Positions 7,919 through 13,897 of a stretch of 14,450 bases of DNA are shown piece after piece. Both the position numbers and the translations under genes were made by a program. Positions within the stretch are counted from its first letter, which is position 1. Each line of letters opens with the position of its first letter. The notes under the pieces were generated by a model. It was not told the origin of the DNA. It made no database searches and saw only the letters and a list, made by a program, of their open reading frames with translations. Source of the DNA: DATADF01 sp046263155 (GTDB taxonomy: Bacteria > Actinomycetota > CADDZG01 > WHSQ01); assembly GCA_046263155.1 (NCBI GenBank), contig JBHELF010000136.1, positions 1 through 14,450 on the forward strand. The letters run 5' to 3'.

Positions 7919-8419
7919 GTGGGAGGTATCGAACTCACACACACCGCGGCGGACGAGGCGCTCGTGGAAGCTCAGCTCGGGCGACCGACGCGCGGCCGCT
8001 GGGCGGTGGCGAAGCGCTGCCACCTCGGAGTCCCCATGGTCATCGAGAATCATCCGCGGCTCGATGACGAAACGCCCTTTCCCACTCTCTTCTGGCTCAC
8101 CTGCCCCGTGCTCGTTAAGAGGGCGAGCGCGCTGGAGTCGTCCGGGGAACTCTCCGAGCTGACGGAACGCCTCGGCGCGGAACCATCTTTGCGCCGCCGT
8201 CTCGGCGGCGCGATCGCGCGCTATCGAAACCGTCGTGACGCGTACGAGAAGCTTGATATCGATGCTAAGGCTCCACCCGGCGGGGGGCCGGAGCGCGTGA
8301 AATGCCTTCACGCGCATCTCGGCCATCACCTCGCGGACCCGCCCAATCCGATCGGGGCACTCGGTCTCGCACGCGCGGGATGGCCCGATTGTGTTGAACC
8401 CTGCTATCGCGTGCCATGA
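7919..8419 (+). CDS. DUF501 family protein
   Basis: This 166-residue protein of unknown function belongs to the actinobacterial DUF501 family, recognised from ALVEAQLGRPTRGRWAVAKRC, the PFPTLFWLTCP segment and the C-terminal RVKCLHAHLGHHLA (from residue 126). That last segment clusters Cys and several His and could bind a metal, which is inference. The location between ftsB/divIC and ppx matches mycobacteria (Rv1024-Rv1025-Rv1026). The GTG at 7919 is the chosen start, but no ribosome site lies before it. A GGGAGGT lies just inside the gene (7921-7927), with no ATG, GTG or TTG at proper spacing after it. The true start is therefore somewhat uncertain, and a leaderless message is possible. The stop overlaps the ATG of ppx (ATGA). 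Confidence 0.88.
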   Translation: MGGIELTHTAADEALVEAQLGRPTRGRWAVAKRCHLGVPMVIENHPRLDDETPFPTLFWLTCPVLVKRASALESSGELSELTERLGAEPSLRRRLGGAIARYRNRRDAYEKLDIDAKAPPGGGPERVKCLHAHLGHHLADPPNPIGALGLARAGWPDCVEPCYRVP

Positions 8420-9345
8420 GGGTGGCAGCGATCGACGTCGGCACGAACTCGACCCGCCTTCTGGTCGCCGAGGAGCGGGCCGGCGGCTTCCGGTCGATCG
8501 ACCGCAGGATGATCATCACGCGTCTCGGCCAGGACGTTGACCGAAGTCGCCGTCTCTCGCCCGACGCACTGAAGCGAACTCTTGCCGTCGTGGCCGACTT
8601 CGCCGCGGTCTGCGGAGAGTTGGAGGTGGATCGCCTCCGAATAACAGGCACCAGCGCGGTACGCGATGCACGCAACCGCGATGAGTTCTTTGCCGGAGTC
8701 CGCGCCTTGACGGGGCAGGATCCCGAGCTTCTAACGGGTGAGGCCGAGGCCGCCGCGACGTTTGTCGGGGCGATCTCCGACCTGCCCGGGAATGAGACAA
8801 CGCTCGTTCTGGACATAGGAGGAGGGTCGACCGAGTTGATCCTCGGGCGAGACGGCTCCGAGCGCCTTGTCTCTATGGACATCGGGTGCGTGCGGCTGCA
8901 CGAGAAACACCTGATCTCCGATCCGCCGACCGCGGAGGAACTGGAGGCTCTACGGGTCGAGGTCGAGACAAGCCTGAGCGGGGCGAAGAGCGAATTGACG
9001 GTCCCCCCCGGCGCGCGACTGATCGGCGTCGCGGGGACGGTGACCCAGCTGGCGTCCCTCCATGCCGGACTGCCCGTCTACGACCCCGAGGTCACCCATC
9101 ACGCGGTCCTCTCGCACGGCGATGTCCGTCGCCTGGCGCGCCGGCTCGAGTCGCTCACCTACGACCAACGTCGTCGGGTCAAGGGGCTGGAGCCGGGCCG
9201 AGCCGACGTCATCGTGGCGGGGGCCGAGATTCTTCTAAAGGCAATGGAGACCTTCGACGCCGCCGAGGTCCTCGTGTCCGAAAAGGACATCCTCGACGGC
9301 CTCGTGATCGAGGTCCTGTCCGGACAGGCCGAAGAAAAAGCCTGA
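8416..9345 (+). CDS. Ppx/GppA family exopolyphosphatase
   Basis: This family removes phosphate from polyphosphate ends or from pppGpp, linking phosphate storage to the stringent response. The 309-residue length matches the short actinobacterial form, which has the two actin-like/ASKHA domains but not the C-terminal HD-like region of E. coli Ppx. Visible motifs are AAIDVGTNSTRLLVAE (phosphate-1 loop, residues 4-19), ITGTSAVRDARNRDEF, the GEAEAAATFVG stretch, LDIGGGSTELILG (phosphate-2 loop, D133-E140), MDIGCVRLHEKHL and GVAGTVTQLASL (adenosine-type loop). The ATG at 8416 overlaps the DUF501 stop by four bases. Whether polyphosphate or pppGpp is preferred cannot be told from sequence. It is the last gene of the block; no hairpin plus T-tract terminator was seen directly after it. 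Confidence 0.93.
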   Translation: MRVAAIDVGTNSTRLLVAEERAGGFRSIDRRMIITRLGQDVDRSRRLSPDALKRTLAVVADFAAVCGELEVDRLRITGTSAVRDARNRDEFFAGVRALTGQDPELLTGEAEAAATFVGAISDLPGNETTLVLDIGGGSTELILGRDGSERLVSMDIGCVRLHEKHLISDPPTAEELEALRVEVETSLSGAKSELTVPPGARLIGVAGTVTQLASLHAGLPVYDPEVTHHAVLSHGDVRRLARRLESLTYDQRRRVKGLEPGRADVIVAGAEILLKAMETFDAAEVLVSEKDILDGLVIEVLSGQAEEKA

Positions 9346-9414
9346 CGTAGCGTAGCGATTGCCATTTCCCTCTGGACATTCAGCGTTCGCCCTAGTTAGG
9401 TAGTTGCTCACTGG

Positions 9415-9434
9415 GCGGACGGATGGCCGTCCGC
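9415..9434. promoter_or_regulatory. Perfect inverted repeat (8-bp stem, ATGG loop) upstream of the cupredoxin gene
   Basis: GCGGACGG and CCGTCCGC pair perfectly around a four-base loop. The hairpin ends 10 bases before the GGGAGG ribosome site of the following gene. No T-tract follows, so it is unlikely to be an ordinary terminator for ppx. It could be a protein-binding operator or a leader hairpin affecting translation or mRNA stability; which one is not evident. Confidence 0.55.
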
Positions 9435-9444
9435 GGGCCGATTC

Positions 9445-9450
9445 GGGAGG
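9445..9450 (+). promoter_or_regulatory. Ribosome-binding site fixing a TTG start (GGGAGG)
   Basis: GGGAGG is followed by 6 bases and a TTG at 9457. This decides the start of the secreted cupredoxin protein, whose signal peptide begins exactly there. Confidence 0.75.
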
Positions 9451-9456
9451 TAGCTC

Positions 9457-10737
9457 TTGAGAAGTCGCATCAGGCAGCTTGCTGCGCTCAGCGTTATAGC
9501 CCTACTGGGCAGTCTGTTCGCAATACCAAGTACCGCTCAGGCTCAGGCCAACCTGACCGTGCAGGTCAGCAACCCGATTTTCCTGGGAGCCAATTGCAAT
9601 CCCGAGACCTTCGAAGGCTGTCGGTCCGGCGAGTCGATGCGGTTCCTGGCTCCGACCCTGAACGTTCACAAGGGCGACAATCTGACCTTTGACTTTGCCG
9701 GCTTTCACACCGCTTCACTTCTTCCGGTGGGCCAGGATTGGCTGGCTTTTCGCGCCGCTAACACGGGGGGCGTTGGGAGGCAGTATTCCCAGGTCATTCC
9801 GGATCCGGACGACAGCACGGCCGAAGGTGCACCCGCGGATAAGCCTGCGGTCAAGGCAAATCCCAATGTCGTCAACCGACACATCGGGGGCACCCCGGCT
9901 CAGTGCGGCGACGCCGCGAACCCTTGCATCTATGACGGCGACAAGGTGGTGCATTCGGGTCTACCGTTCGGCCCGGGGGCGTTTGTCGTCCGGATCAACG
10001 CGAATCCCGGGCAGGGATTCTGGGTGATGTGCTTCCTCCACACTCACATGGTTCTCCGCGTGAACGTCGTGGGGAACAACGAGACGGCCACGACACAGGC
10101 CCAGATCGACAGCACCAAGGCGTCCATGATCGCCTTCGATCAGGAGTGGGCCCAATCTACCGATGCTCAGCTACTGAGAGCGAAAGCGAGTCACGTGACT
10201 GCGTCGGGCGAAAGGGTCTACGACGTCAAAACCGGCGTGGATAGCCACTGGGCGAACATCAACGCGTTCTATCCGAAGAAGCTCAGCGTTCCTCGGGGCG
10301 CGACGGTTCGTTACCACTTTGAGCAACTGATCTACGAAGACCACACAGCCACGATGCCGACCGGGACCGACGCGGCACCCGGCGGGTTCGCCCTTTTCGA
10401 CGAGTTCTTTGTGCCGAGTTGTGATCCCGACGGGGACGGCGGAGTGGGACCGGATACACCGGCGAATTTCGATGCCCAGGATCCATCGCAGTTATGCGCG
10501 AATCCCACTCAGCTGGAGTTCGACGTCAGCTCTCGTGGAACATGGGGCTTCGGAGACGGTATTTTCACGGGTCGCTCCGACCTCGAGCATTCGGGCTTTC
10601 GGGGTCCTCAGGGAACCACGCAGAATTTCTACGACGTGACGTTCCAGGCTCGCTCCACCAAAGCCGGCTGGGGCGTGTTCTGTCTCGTCCATGGTCCGTC
10701 GATGTTGAACAAGGTGCTTGTCAAGCCGCTGAGGTAA
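9457..10737 (+). CDS. Secreted protein with two type-1 copper (cupredoxin) domains
   Basis: The 426-residue product starts at TTG and has a Sec signal peptide (RSRIRQ, hydrophobic 8-23, cleavage near TAQA, 26-29). It contains two plastocyanin-like halves. In the first, LNVHKGDNLTFDFAGFH provides H84, and VMCFLHTHM provides C192, H195 and M198, the C-x2-H-x2-M spacing of amicyanin. In the second, LSVPRGATVRYHF leads to EDHTATMP with H296, and FCLVHGPSM provides C409, H412 and M416. Both halves thus appear to keep all four blue-copper ligands. No trinuclear-site His-x-His pairs of a multicopper oxidase were recognised. Extra Cys pairs (CNPETFEGC, CGDAANPC) suggest disulfides, and a DPDGDGGVGPD loop resembles a calcium site. 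It is probably an extracytoplasmic electron carrier or copper binder; the partner is unknown. It stands alone, with its own terminator. I do not recognise a named family. Confidence 0.82.
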   Translation: MRSRIRQLAALSVIALLGSLFAIPSTAQAQANLTVQVSNPIFLGANCNPETFEGCRSGESMRFLAPTLNVHKGDNLTFDFAGFHTASLLPVGQDWLAFRAANTGGVGRQYSQVIPDPDDSTAEGAPADKPAVKANPNVVNRHIGGTPAQCGDAANPCIYDGDKVVHSGLPFGPGAFVVRINANPGQGFWVMCFLHTHMVLRVNVVGNNETATTQAQIDSTKASMIAFDQEWAQSTDAQLLRAKASHVTASGERVYDVKTGVDSHWANINAFYPKKLSVPRGATVRYHFEQLIYEDHTATMPTGTDAAPGGFALFDEFFVPSCDPDGDGGVGPDTPANFDAQDPSQLCANPTQLEFDVSSRGTWGFGDGIFTGRSDLEHSGFRGPQGTTQNFYDVTFQARSTKAGWGVFCLVHGPSMLNKVLVKPLR

Positions 10738-10759
10738 TCGCCTCTCAAGACCAGTCATG

Positions 10760-10788
10760 GAAGCGGCCCTTCGGGGCCGCTTCTTTTT
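10760..10788 (+). terminator. Intrinsic terminator with TTCG tetraloop
   Basis: GAAGCGGCCC pairs perfectly with GGGCCGCTTC (10-bp stem) around a TTCG loop (10770-10773), followed directly by five T (10784-10788). It lies 22 bases after the cupredoxin stop, so it ends that transcript and isolates the downstream operon. Confidence 0.95.
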
Positions 10789-10796
10789 GTGCGCGA

Positions 10797-10802
10797 TAGC
10801 CT
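10797..10802 (+). promoter_or_regulatory. Possible -10 element for the acyl-CoA synthetase operon (TAGCCT)
   Basis: TAGCCT fits TANNNT and lies 7 bases before the ATG at 10810, with no Shine-Dalgarno site in between. That spacing suggests transcription starting at the ATG itself (leaderless). The expected -35 area falls in the terminator stem and shows no consensus match, so this is tentative. Confidence 0.3.
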
Positions 10803-10809
10803 CGCCTCG

Positions 10810-12750
10810 ATGAGTGACTTCGTCTGGCAGCCCACGGCCCAGCACGTCGAGCAGGCAAACGTCACGCGCCTGATGCGGAGCCTCGGCGTGACCGATTACT
10901 GGGAGCTTGTCCGCTATTCGCAGGAGGACGTCGCGTCCTTTTGGGACGCGGTGGTGAAGGACCTCGGTATCGACTTCTTTGCGTCGTACCAAGAGGTCCT
11001 CGACACGTCGGAGGGAATCGAGTGGCCGCGCTGGTTCATGGGCGGGCGCGTGAACCTTGCCCACAACTGCGTCGACAGGCATGCCGCCTCGGAGCGCGCC
11101 GCGGCCCCCGCGATCATCTGGGAGGGCGAGGACGGTGAGGTTCGTGAGTTCTCCTACGCGAAGCTCGCGGCCGAGGTCGCCAAGACGGCCAACGGCTTGG
11201 CCGAGCTCGGGGTGGCCGAGGGCGACCGCGTTGCCGTGTACATGCCGATGGTGCCGGAGGCCGTCATTGCCGCCTATGCATGCGCCAAGCTCGGGGCGAT
11301 CTACTTGCCGATCTTCTCCGGCTTCGGAGCGCCGGCGGTCGCGGCGCGACTGAACGACTCGCAGGCGAAGGTGCTCATCACGGCCGATGGATTCTGGCGG
11401 CGCGGCAACGCGGTGGAGATGAAAGTGGTCGCCGACGAGGCCGCGGCGCACGCTCCCACCTTGGAGTGGGTCGTCTGTCTCAATCGCCTACCCCAACTGG
11501 ATGCGCCGACGACGGCGCGCGATATCTCATGGGGTTCTGCCTTCGACGGTCAAGCGGCGATGCGCGCGTCCGCAGAGCTGGATCCGGAGACGCCGTTGAT
11601 GATCGCCTACACCTCGGGCACGACTGGGACGCCCAAAGGAGCGGTTCACGTCCACGGCGGCTTTCTCGTCAAAGTAGCGGCGGAAGCCGCGTACCAGACC
11701 GATGTCAAACCCGACGACGTTCTCTATTGGGTCACCGACATGGGTTGGATAATGGGGCCCTGGGAGATGGTCGGGACGCACGCCGCGGGTGCCTGCGTCT
11801 TTATGTACGAGGGCGCTCCCAACTATCCGAGCGCCGATCGCTTGTGGGACATGTGCCAGCGTCACGGCGTGACCATCCTCGGCATATCTCCAACTTTGGT
11901 GCGCGCCCTCATGCTTACCGGCGATTGGCCGGTGACAAGCCACGACCTTTCGAGGTTGCGGATACTCGGATCGACAGGTGAGCCCTGGAACCCGGAGCCC
12001 TATCGCTGGCTGGCCGATGTCGTGGGGGGCGGCCGCTGTCCGATCATCAACATCTCCGGGGGCACCGAAGTTGGGGCCTGCTTCCTCGGGCAGGCGCCGG
12101 TGGTTCCGACGAAGTCATGTTCGCTGGGTTCGCCCGCGCTCGGCATGGCGATAGAGGTCTATACCGCCGGGGGGCAGCCTGCTCCACGCGGCGAAGTGGG
12201 AGAGCTGGTGTGTACCAAGCCGTGGCCCGCGATGACCCGAGGCTTCTGGGGCAATCGTGAGCGCTATCTCGATACCTATTGGTCGCGCTGGCCCGGCGTA
12301 TGGGTTCACGGAGATTGGGCCTCGATCGACGAGGACGGCTACTGGTTCCTGCTCGGCCGCTCCGACGACACGCTGAACATCGCCGGCAAGCGCATCGGGC
12401 CCGCGGAGTTCGAGTCCGCCGCGGTGAACCATCCATCGGTTGCGGAATGTGCCGCGGTGGGGATTCCCGATGAGATCAAGGGCGAGAAGGTGTGGTGTTT
12501 TTGCATCCTCGTACCGGAGGCGAGGCCCAGCCCCGATCTGCAGACAGAGATCAAGAAGTTCGTGAGCGATGAACTCGGCAAGGCCTTCACGCCGAGCCGC
12601 GTCCTCTTCGTCGAGGAGCTGCCGAAAACTCGCTCGGCCAAGATCCTGCGGCGCGCCGTTCGTGCCGTTGCCCTTGGGCAAGACCCGGGGGACATGTCCT
12701 CCCTCGAGAATCCCGGCGCGCTGGAGGCGATCGCAAAGTCGCTCGGATGA
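10810..12750 (+). CDS. AMP-forming acyl-CoA synthetase, acetyl-CoA synthetase-like
   Basis: It activates a carboxylic acid with ATP and CoA through an acyl-adenylate. The ATG at 10810 gives 646 residues, the usual length for the acetyl/propionyl/acetoacetyl-CoA synthetase group. An upstream in-frame GTG at 10789 touches the terminator T-tract and is less likely. The ACAS-type N-terminal segment reads WFMGGRVNLAHNCVDRH (75-91). The ATP loop is YTSGTTGTPKG (267-277). The A5 region reads NISGGTEVG, with the hinge in GRSDDTLNIAGKRIGP and the catalytic Lys K611 in PKTRSAKILRR. Where acetyl-CoA synthetases have WWQTETG, this protein has SGGTEVG (from S416), as in acetoacetyl- and branched-acyl-type enzymes. 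The acetate-limiting Trp becomes G417, so a larger acid is likely. PKTRSxK lysines are known acetylation sites in relatives. The stop overlaps the phosphatase ATG. Confidence 0.92.
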   Translation: MSDFVWQPTAQHVEQANVTRLMRSLGVTDYWELVRYSQEDVASFWDAVVKDLGIDFFASYQEVLDTSEGIEWPRWFMGGRVNLAHNCVDRHAASERAAAPAIIWEGEDGEVREFSYAKLAAEVAKTANGLAELGVAEGDRVAVYMPMVPEAVIAAYACAKLGAIYLPIFSGFGAPAVAARLNDSQAKVLITADGFWRRGNAVEMKVVADEAAAHAPTLEWVVCLNRLPQLDAPTTARDISWGSAFDGQAAMRASAELDPETPLMIAYTSGTTGTPKGAVHVHGGFLVKVAAEAAYQTDVKPDDVLYWVTDMGWIMGPWEMVGTHAAGACVFMYEGAPNYPSADRLWDMCQRHGVTILGISPTLVRALMLTGDWPVTSHDLSRLRILGSTGEPWNPEPYRWLADVVGGGRCPIINISGGTEVGACFLGQAPVVPTKSCSLGSPALGMAIEVYTAGGQPAPRGEVGELVCTKPWPAMTRGFWGNRERYLDTYWSRWPGVWVHGDWASIDEDGYWFLLGRSDDTLNIAGKRIGPAEFESAAVNHPSVAECAAVGIPDEIKGEKVWCFCILVPEARPSPDLQTEIKKFVSDELGKAFTPSRVLFVEELPKTRSAKILRRAVRAVALGQDPGDMSSLENPGALEAIAKSLG

Positions 12751-13358
12751 CGGTTTTTGTTTTCGTCCGTCACGCCGTCACCAACCACACCGGCAAGCGG
12801 CTATCGGGCTGGGCTCCCGACGTCCATCTCAGCCCGGCGGGCCGCAAGCAGGCCGAGGCCGCCGCCGAAGCTCTGGCCTCGCTGCCCCTGAAAGCCGTGT
12901 ACTCGAGTCCCATCGACCGCGCCGTCGAGACCGCGCGCCCGATCGCGGCCCGCCATGGATTGCGCGTCCGATTGCGAGACAGGATCGGCGAGGTCGGCTA
13001 CGGGGATTGGACCGACAAACCTTTGAAGAGCCTGGTCCGGACGAAGCTGTGGGCTCAGGTGCAGCGGTGGCCCTCCGCCGCACGATTCCCGAACGGCGAG
13101 TCCCTACGCGAGGTACAGGCGCGCGCTGTGGGGGAGATAGAGAGAATGCGGGCCGCACACCCCGAACAGGCAGTCTGCTGCGTCACGCACGCCGACGTCA
13201 TCAAGCTCATAACGGCGCACTTCCTGGGCCTTCATCTCGACCTGTTCCAGCGGATGGCCATCGGACCGGCATCGATCACCGCGATCGCGATACAGGATGA
13301 AGGTCCGATGTTGCTCACCCTGAACCAGCCGCCCAACGGCACGATCACTCTGCGATGA
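12747..13358 (+). CDS. Histidine phosphatase (phosphoglycerate mutase-like)
   Basis: This 203-residue member of the histidine phosphatase superfamily is cytosolic, with no signal peptide. Catalytic parts: VRHAVTN with nucleophile H9 (RHA instead of the commoner RHG), YSSPIDRAVETA supplying the second Arg, acid/base E82 in GEVGYGDW, and the second His in VTHADVIK (H148). All core residues are present, so it should be active; the substrate is unknown. Relatives lie next to DUF3090 and a SCO1664-type kinase in many actinobacteria and are often annotated as MSMEG_4193-family phosphatases. The ATG overlaps the synthetase stop (ATGA), and its own stop overlaps the DUF3090 start in the same way, so the genes are very likely co-transcribed and coupled in translation. 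Confidence 0.92.
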   Translation: MTVFVFVRHAVTNHTGKRLSGWAPDVHLSPAGRKQAEAAAEALASLPLKAVYSSPIDRAVETARPIAARHGLRVRLRDRIGEVGYGDWTDKPLKSLVRTKLWAQVQRWPSAARFPNGESLREVQARAVGEIERMRAAHPEQAVCCVTHADVIKLITAHFLGLHLDLFQRMAIGPASITAIAIQDEGPMLLTLNQPPNGTITLR

Positions 13359-13897
13359 GCGATCGGGAGCGAGTTCCCGAGGTCTTCTCGGCCGATTACA
13401 CCGGCACTGCCGGCAGTCGGACGTTTTACCTGCAGACGAAGGATGAGCAAGGAACCTTCAGCTATCTCGTGGAGAAGCAGCAGGTGGCCCTCCTGGCCGA
13501 GAAGCTCCGCGAGCTCCTCGTCGCGGTAGACGCGGCAGACAGCGTCCTCGCCGCCGAGCCTGAGCGCGATCCGGGACTCGCGATCGCCGATCCCGGCGAG
13601 CCCCAATGGCGCGTGGGTGCGATGGGTCTTGCGTATCAGCCCGATGACGACCGCGTCCTCGTCTTCATGACGCCGGTGGGCGAGGAGCAGGACGAGGTAG
13701 CACCTCCCGAGGAGGCCGAAGATCTCGAAGCCTTCGAGCTGCGCCTATCGCTCCGCCGCGATCAGGCGCGGTCCTTCGCGCTGCATGCCGCCGCCGTCCT
13801 GGCCGAGGGCCGTCCGATCTGCCAACTCTGCGGACTCCCGATGGATCCCGAGGGCCATCTGTGTCCGGCCTCCAACGGTCACCGGAAGATGTCGTGA
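13355..13897 (+). CDS. DUF3090 family protein with C-terminal zinc-cluster motif
   Basis: This 180-residue protein of unknown function is recognised as DUF3090 from its N-terminal ADYTGTAGSRTFYLQ segment, EKQQVALLAEKLRELL, its acidic middle and the closing cluster ICQLCGLPMDPEGHLCP. The cluster has C156, C159, C170 and H176 (or H168), a plausible four-ligand zinc site. The middle stretch WRVGAMGLAYQPDDDRVLVFM and the Glu-rich EEAEDLEAFELRLSL are typical of the family. It is sandwiched between the phosphatase and the kinase with 4-base overlaps on both sides, so a role as partner or adaptor is possible, but this is inference. No signal peptide or membrane segment is visible. Confidence 0.9.
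   Translation: MSDRERVPEVFSADYTGTAGSRTFYLQTKDEQGTFSYLVEKQQVALLAEKLRELLVAVDAADSVLAAEPERDPGLAIADPGEPQWRVGAMGLAYQPDDDRVLVFMTPVGEEQDEVAPPEEAEDLEAFELRLSLRRDQARSFALHAAAVLAEGRPICQLCGLPMDPEGHLCPASNGHRKMS

Larger units (their letters stand above)
9346..9456. other. Intergenic region between ppx and the cupredoxin gene
   Basis: This 111-base gap has no gene. It holds short repeats (TAGTT twice around 9393-9405, GTAGC twice near 9347-9356), a perfect hairpin (9415-9434) and a good ribosome site just before the next start. The promoter for the cupredoxin gene should lie here, but I could not pick a convincing -35/-10 pair. Confidence 0.6.

Noticed and set aside
8191..8211. Perfect 8-bp inverted repeat (GCGCCGCC / GGCGGCGC) with 5-base loop
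   Set aside because: It lies inside the DUF501 gene and is explained by Arg/Leu/Gly codons in GC-rich DNA; no T-tract follows.
10789..10809. GTG at 10789 as the start of the acyl-CoA synthetase
   Set aside because: It directly abuts the terminator T-tract with no ribosome site, and the extra seven residues are not expected for the family; ATG at 10810 is better.
10492..11451. Minus-strand open frame of 319 codons spanning the cupredoxin end, terminator and synthetase start
   Set aside because: It crosses two well-supported plus-strand genes and an intrinsic terminator, and shows no recognisable motifs.
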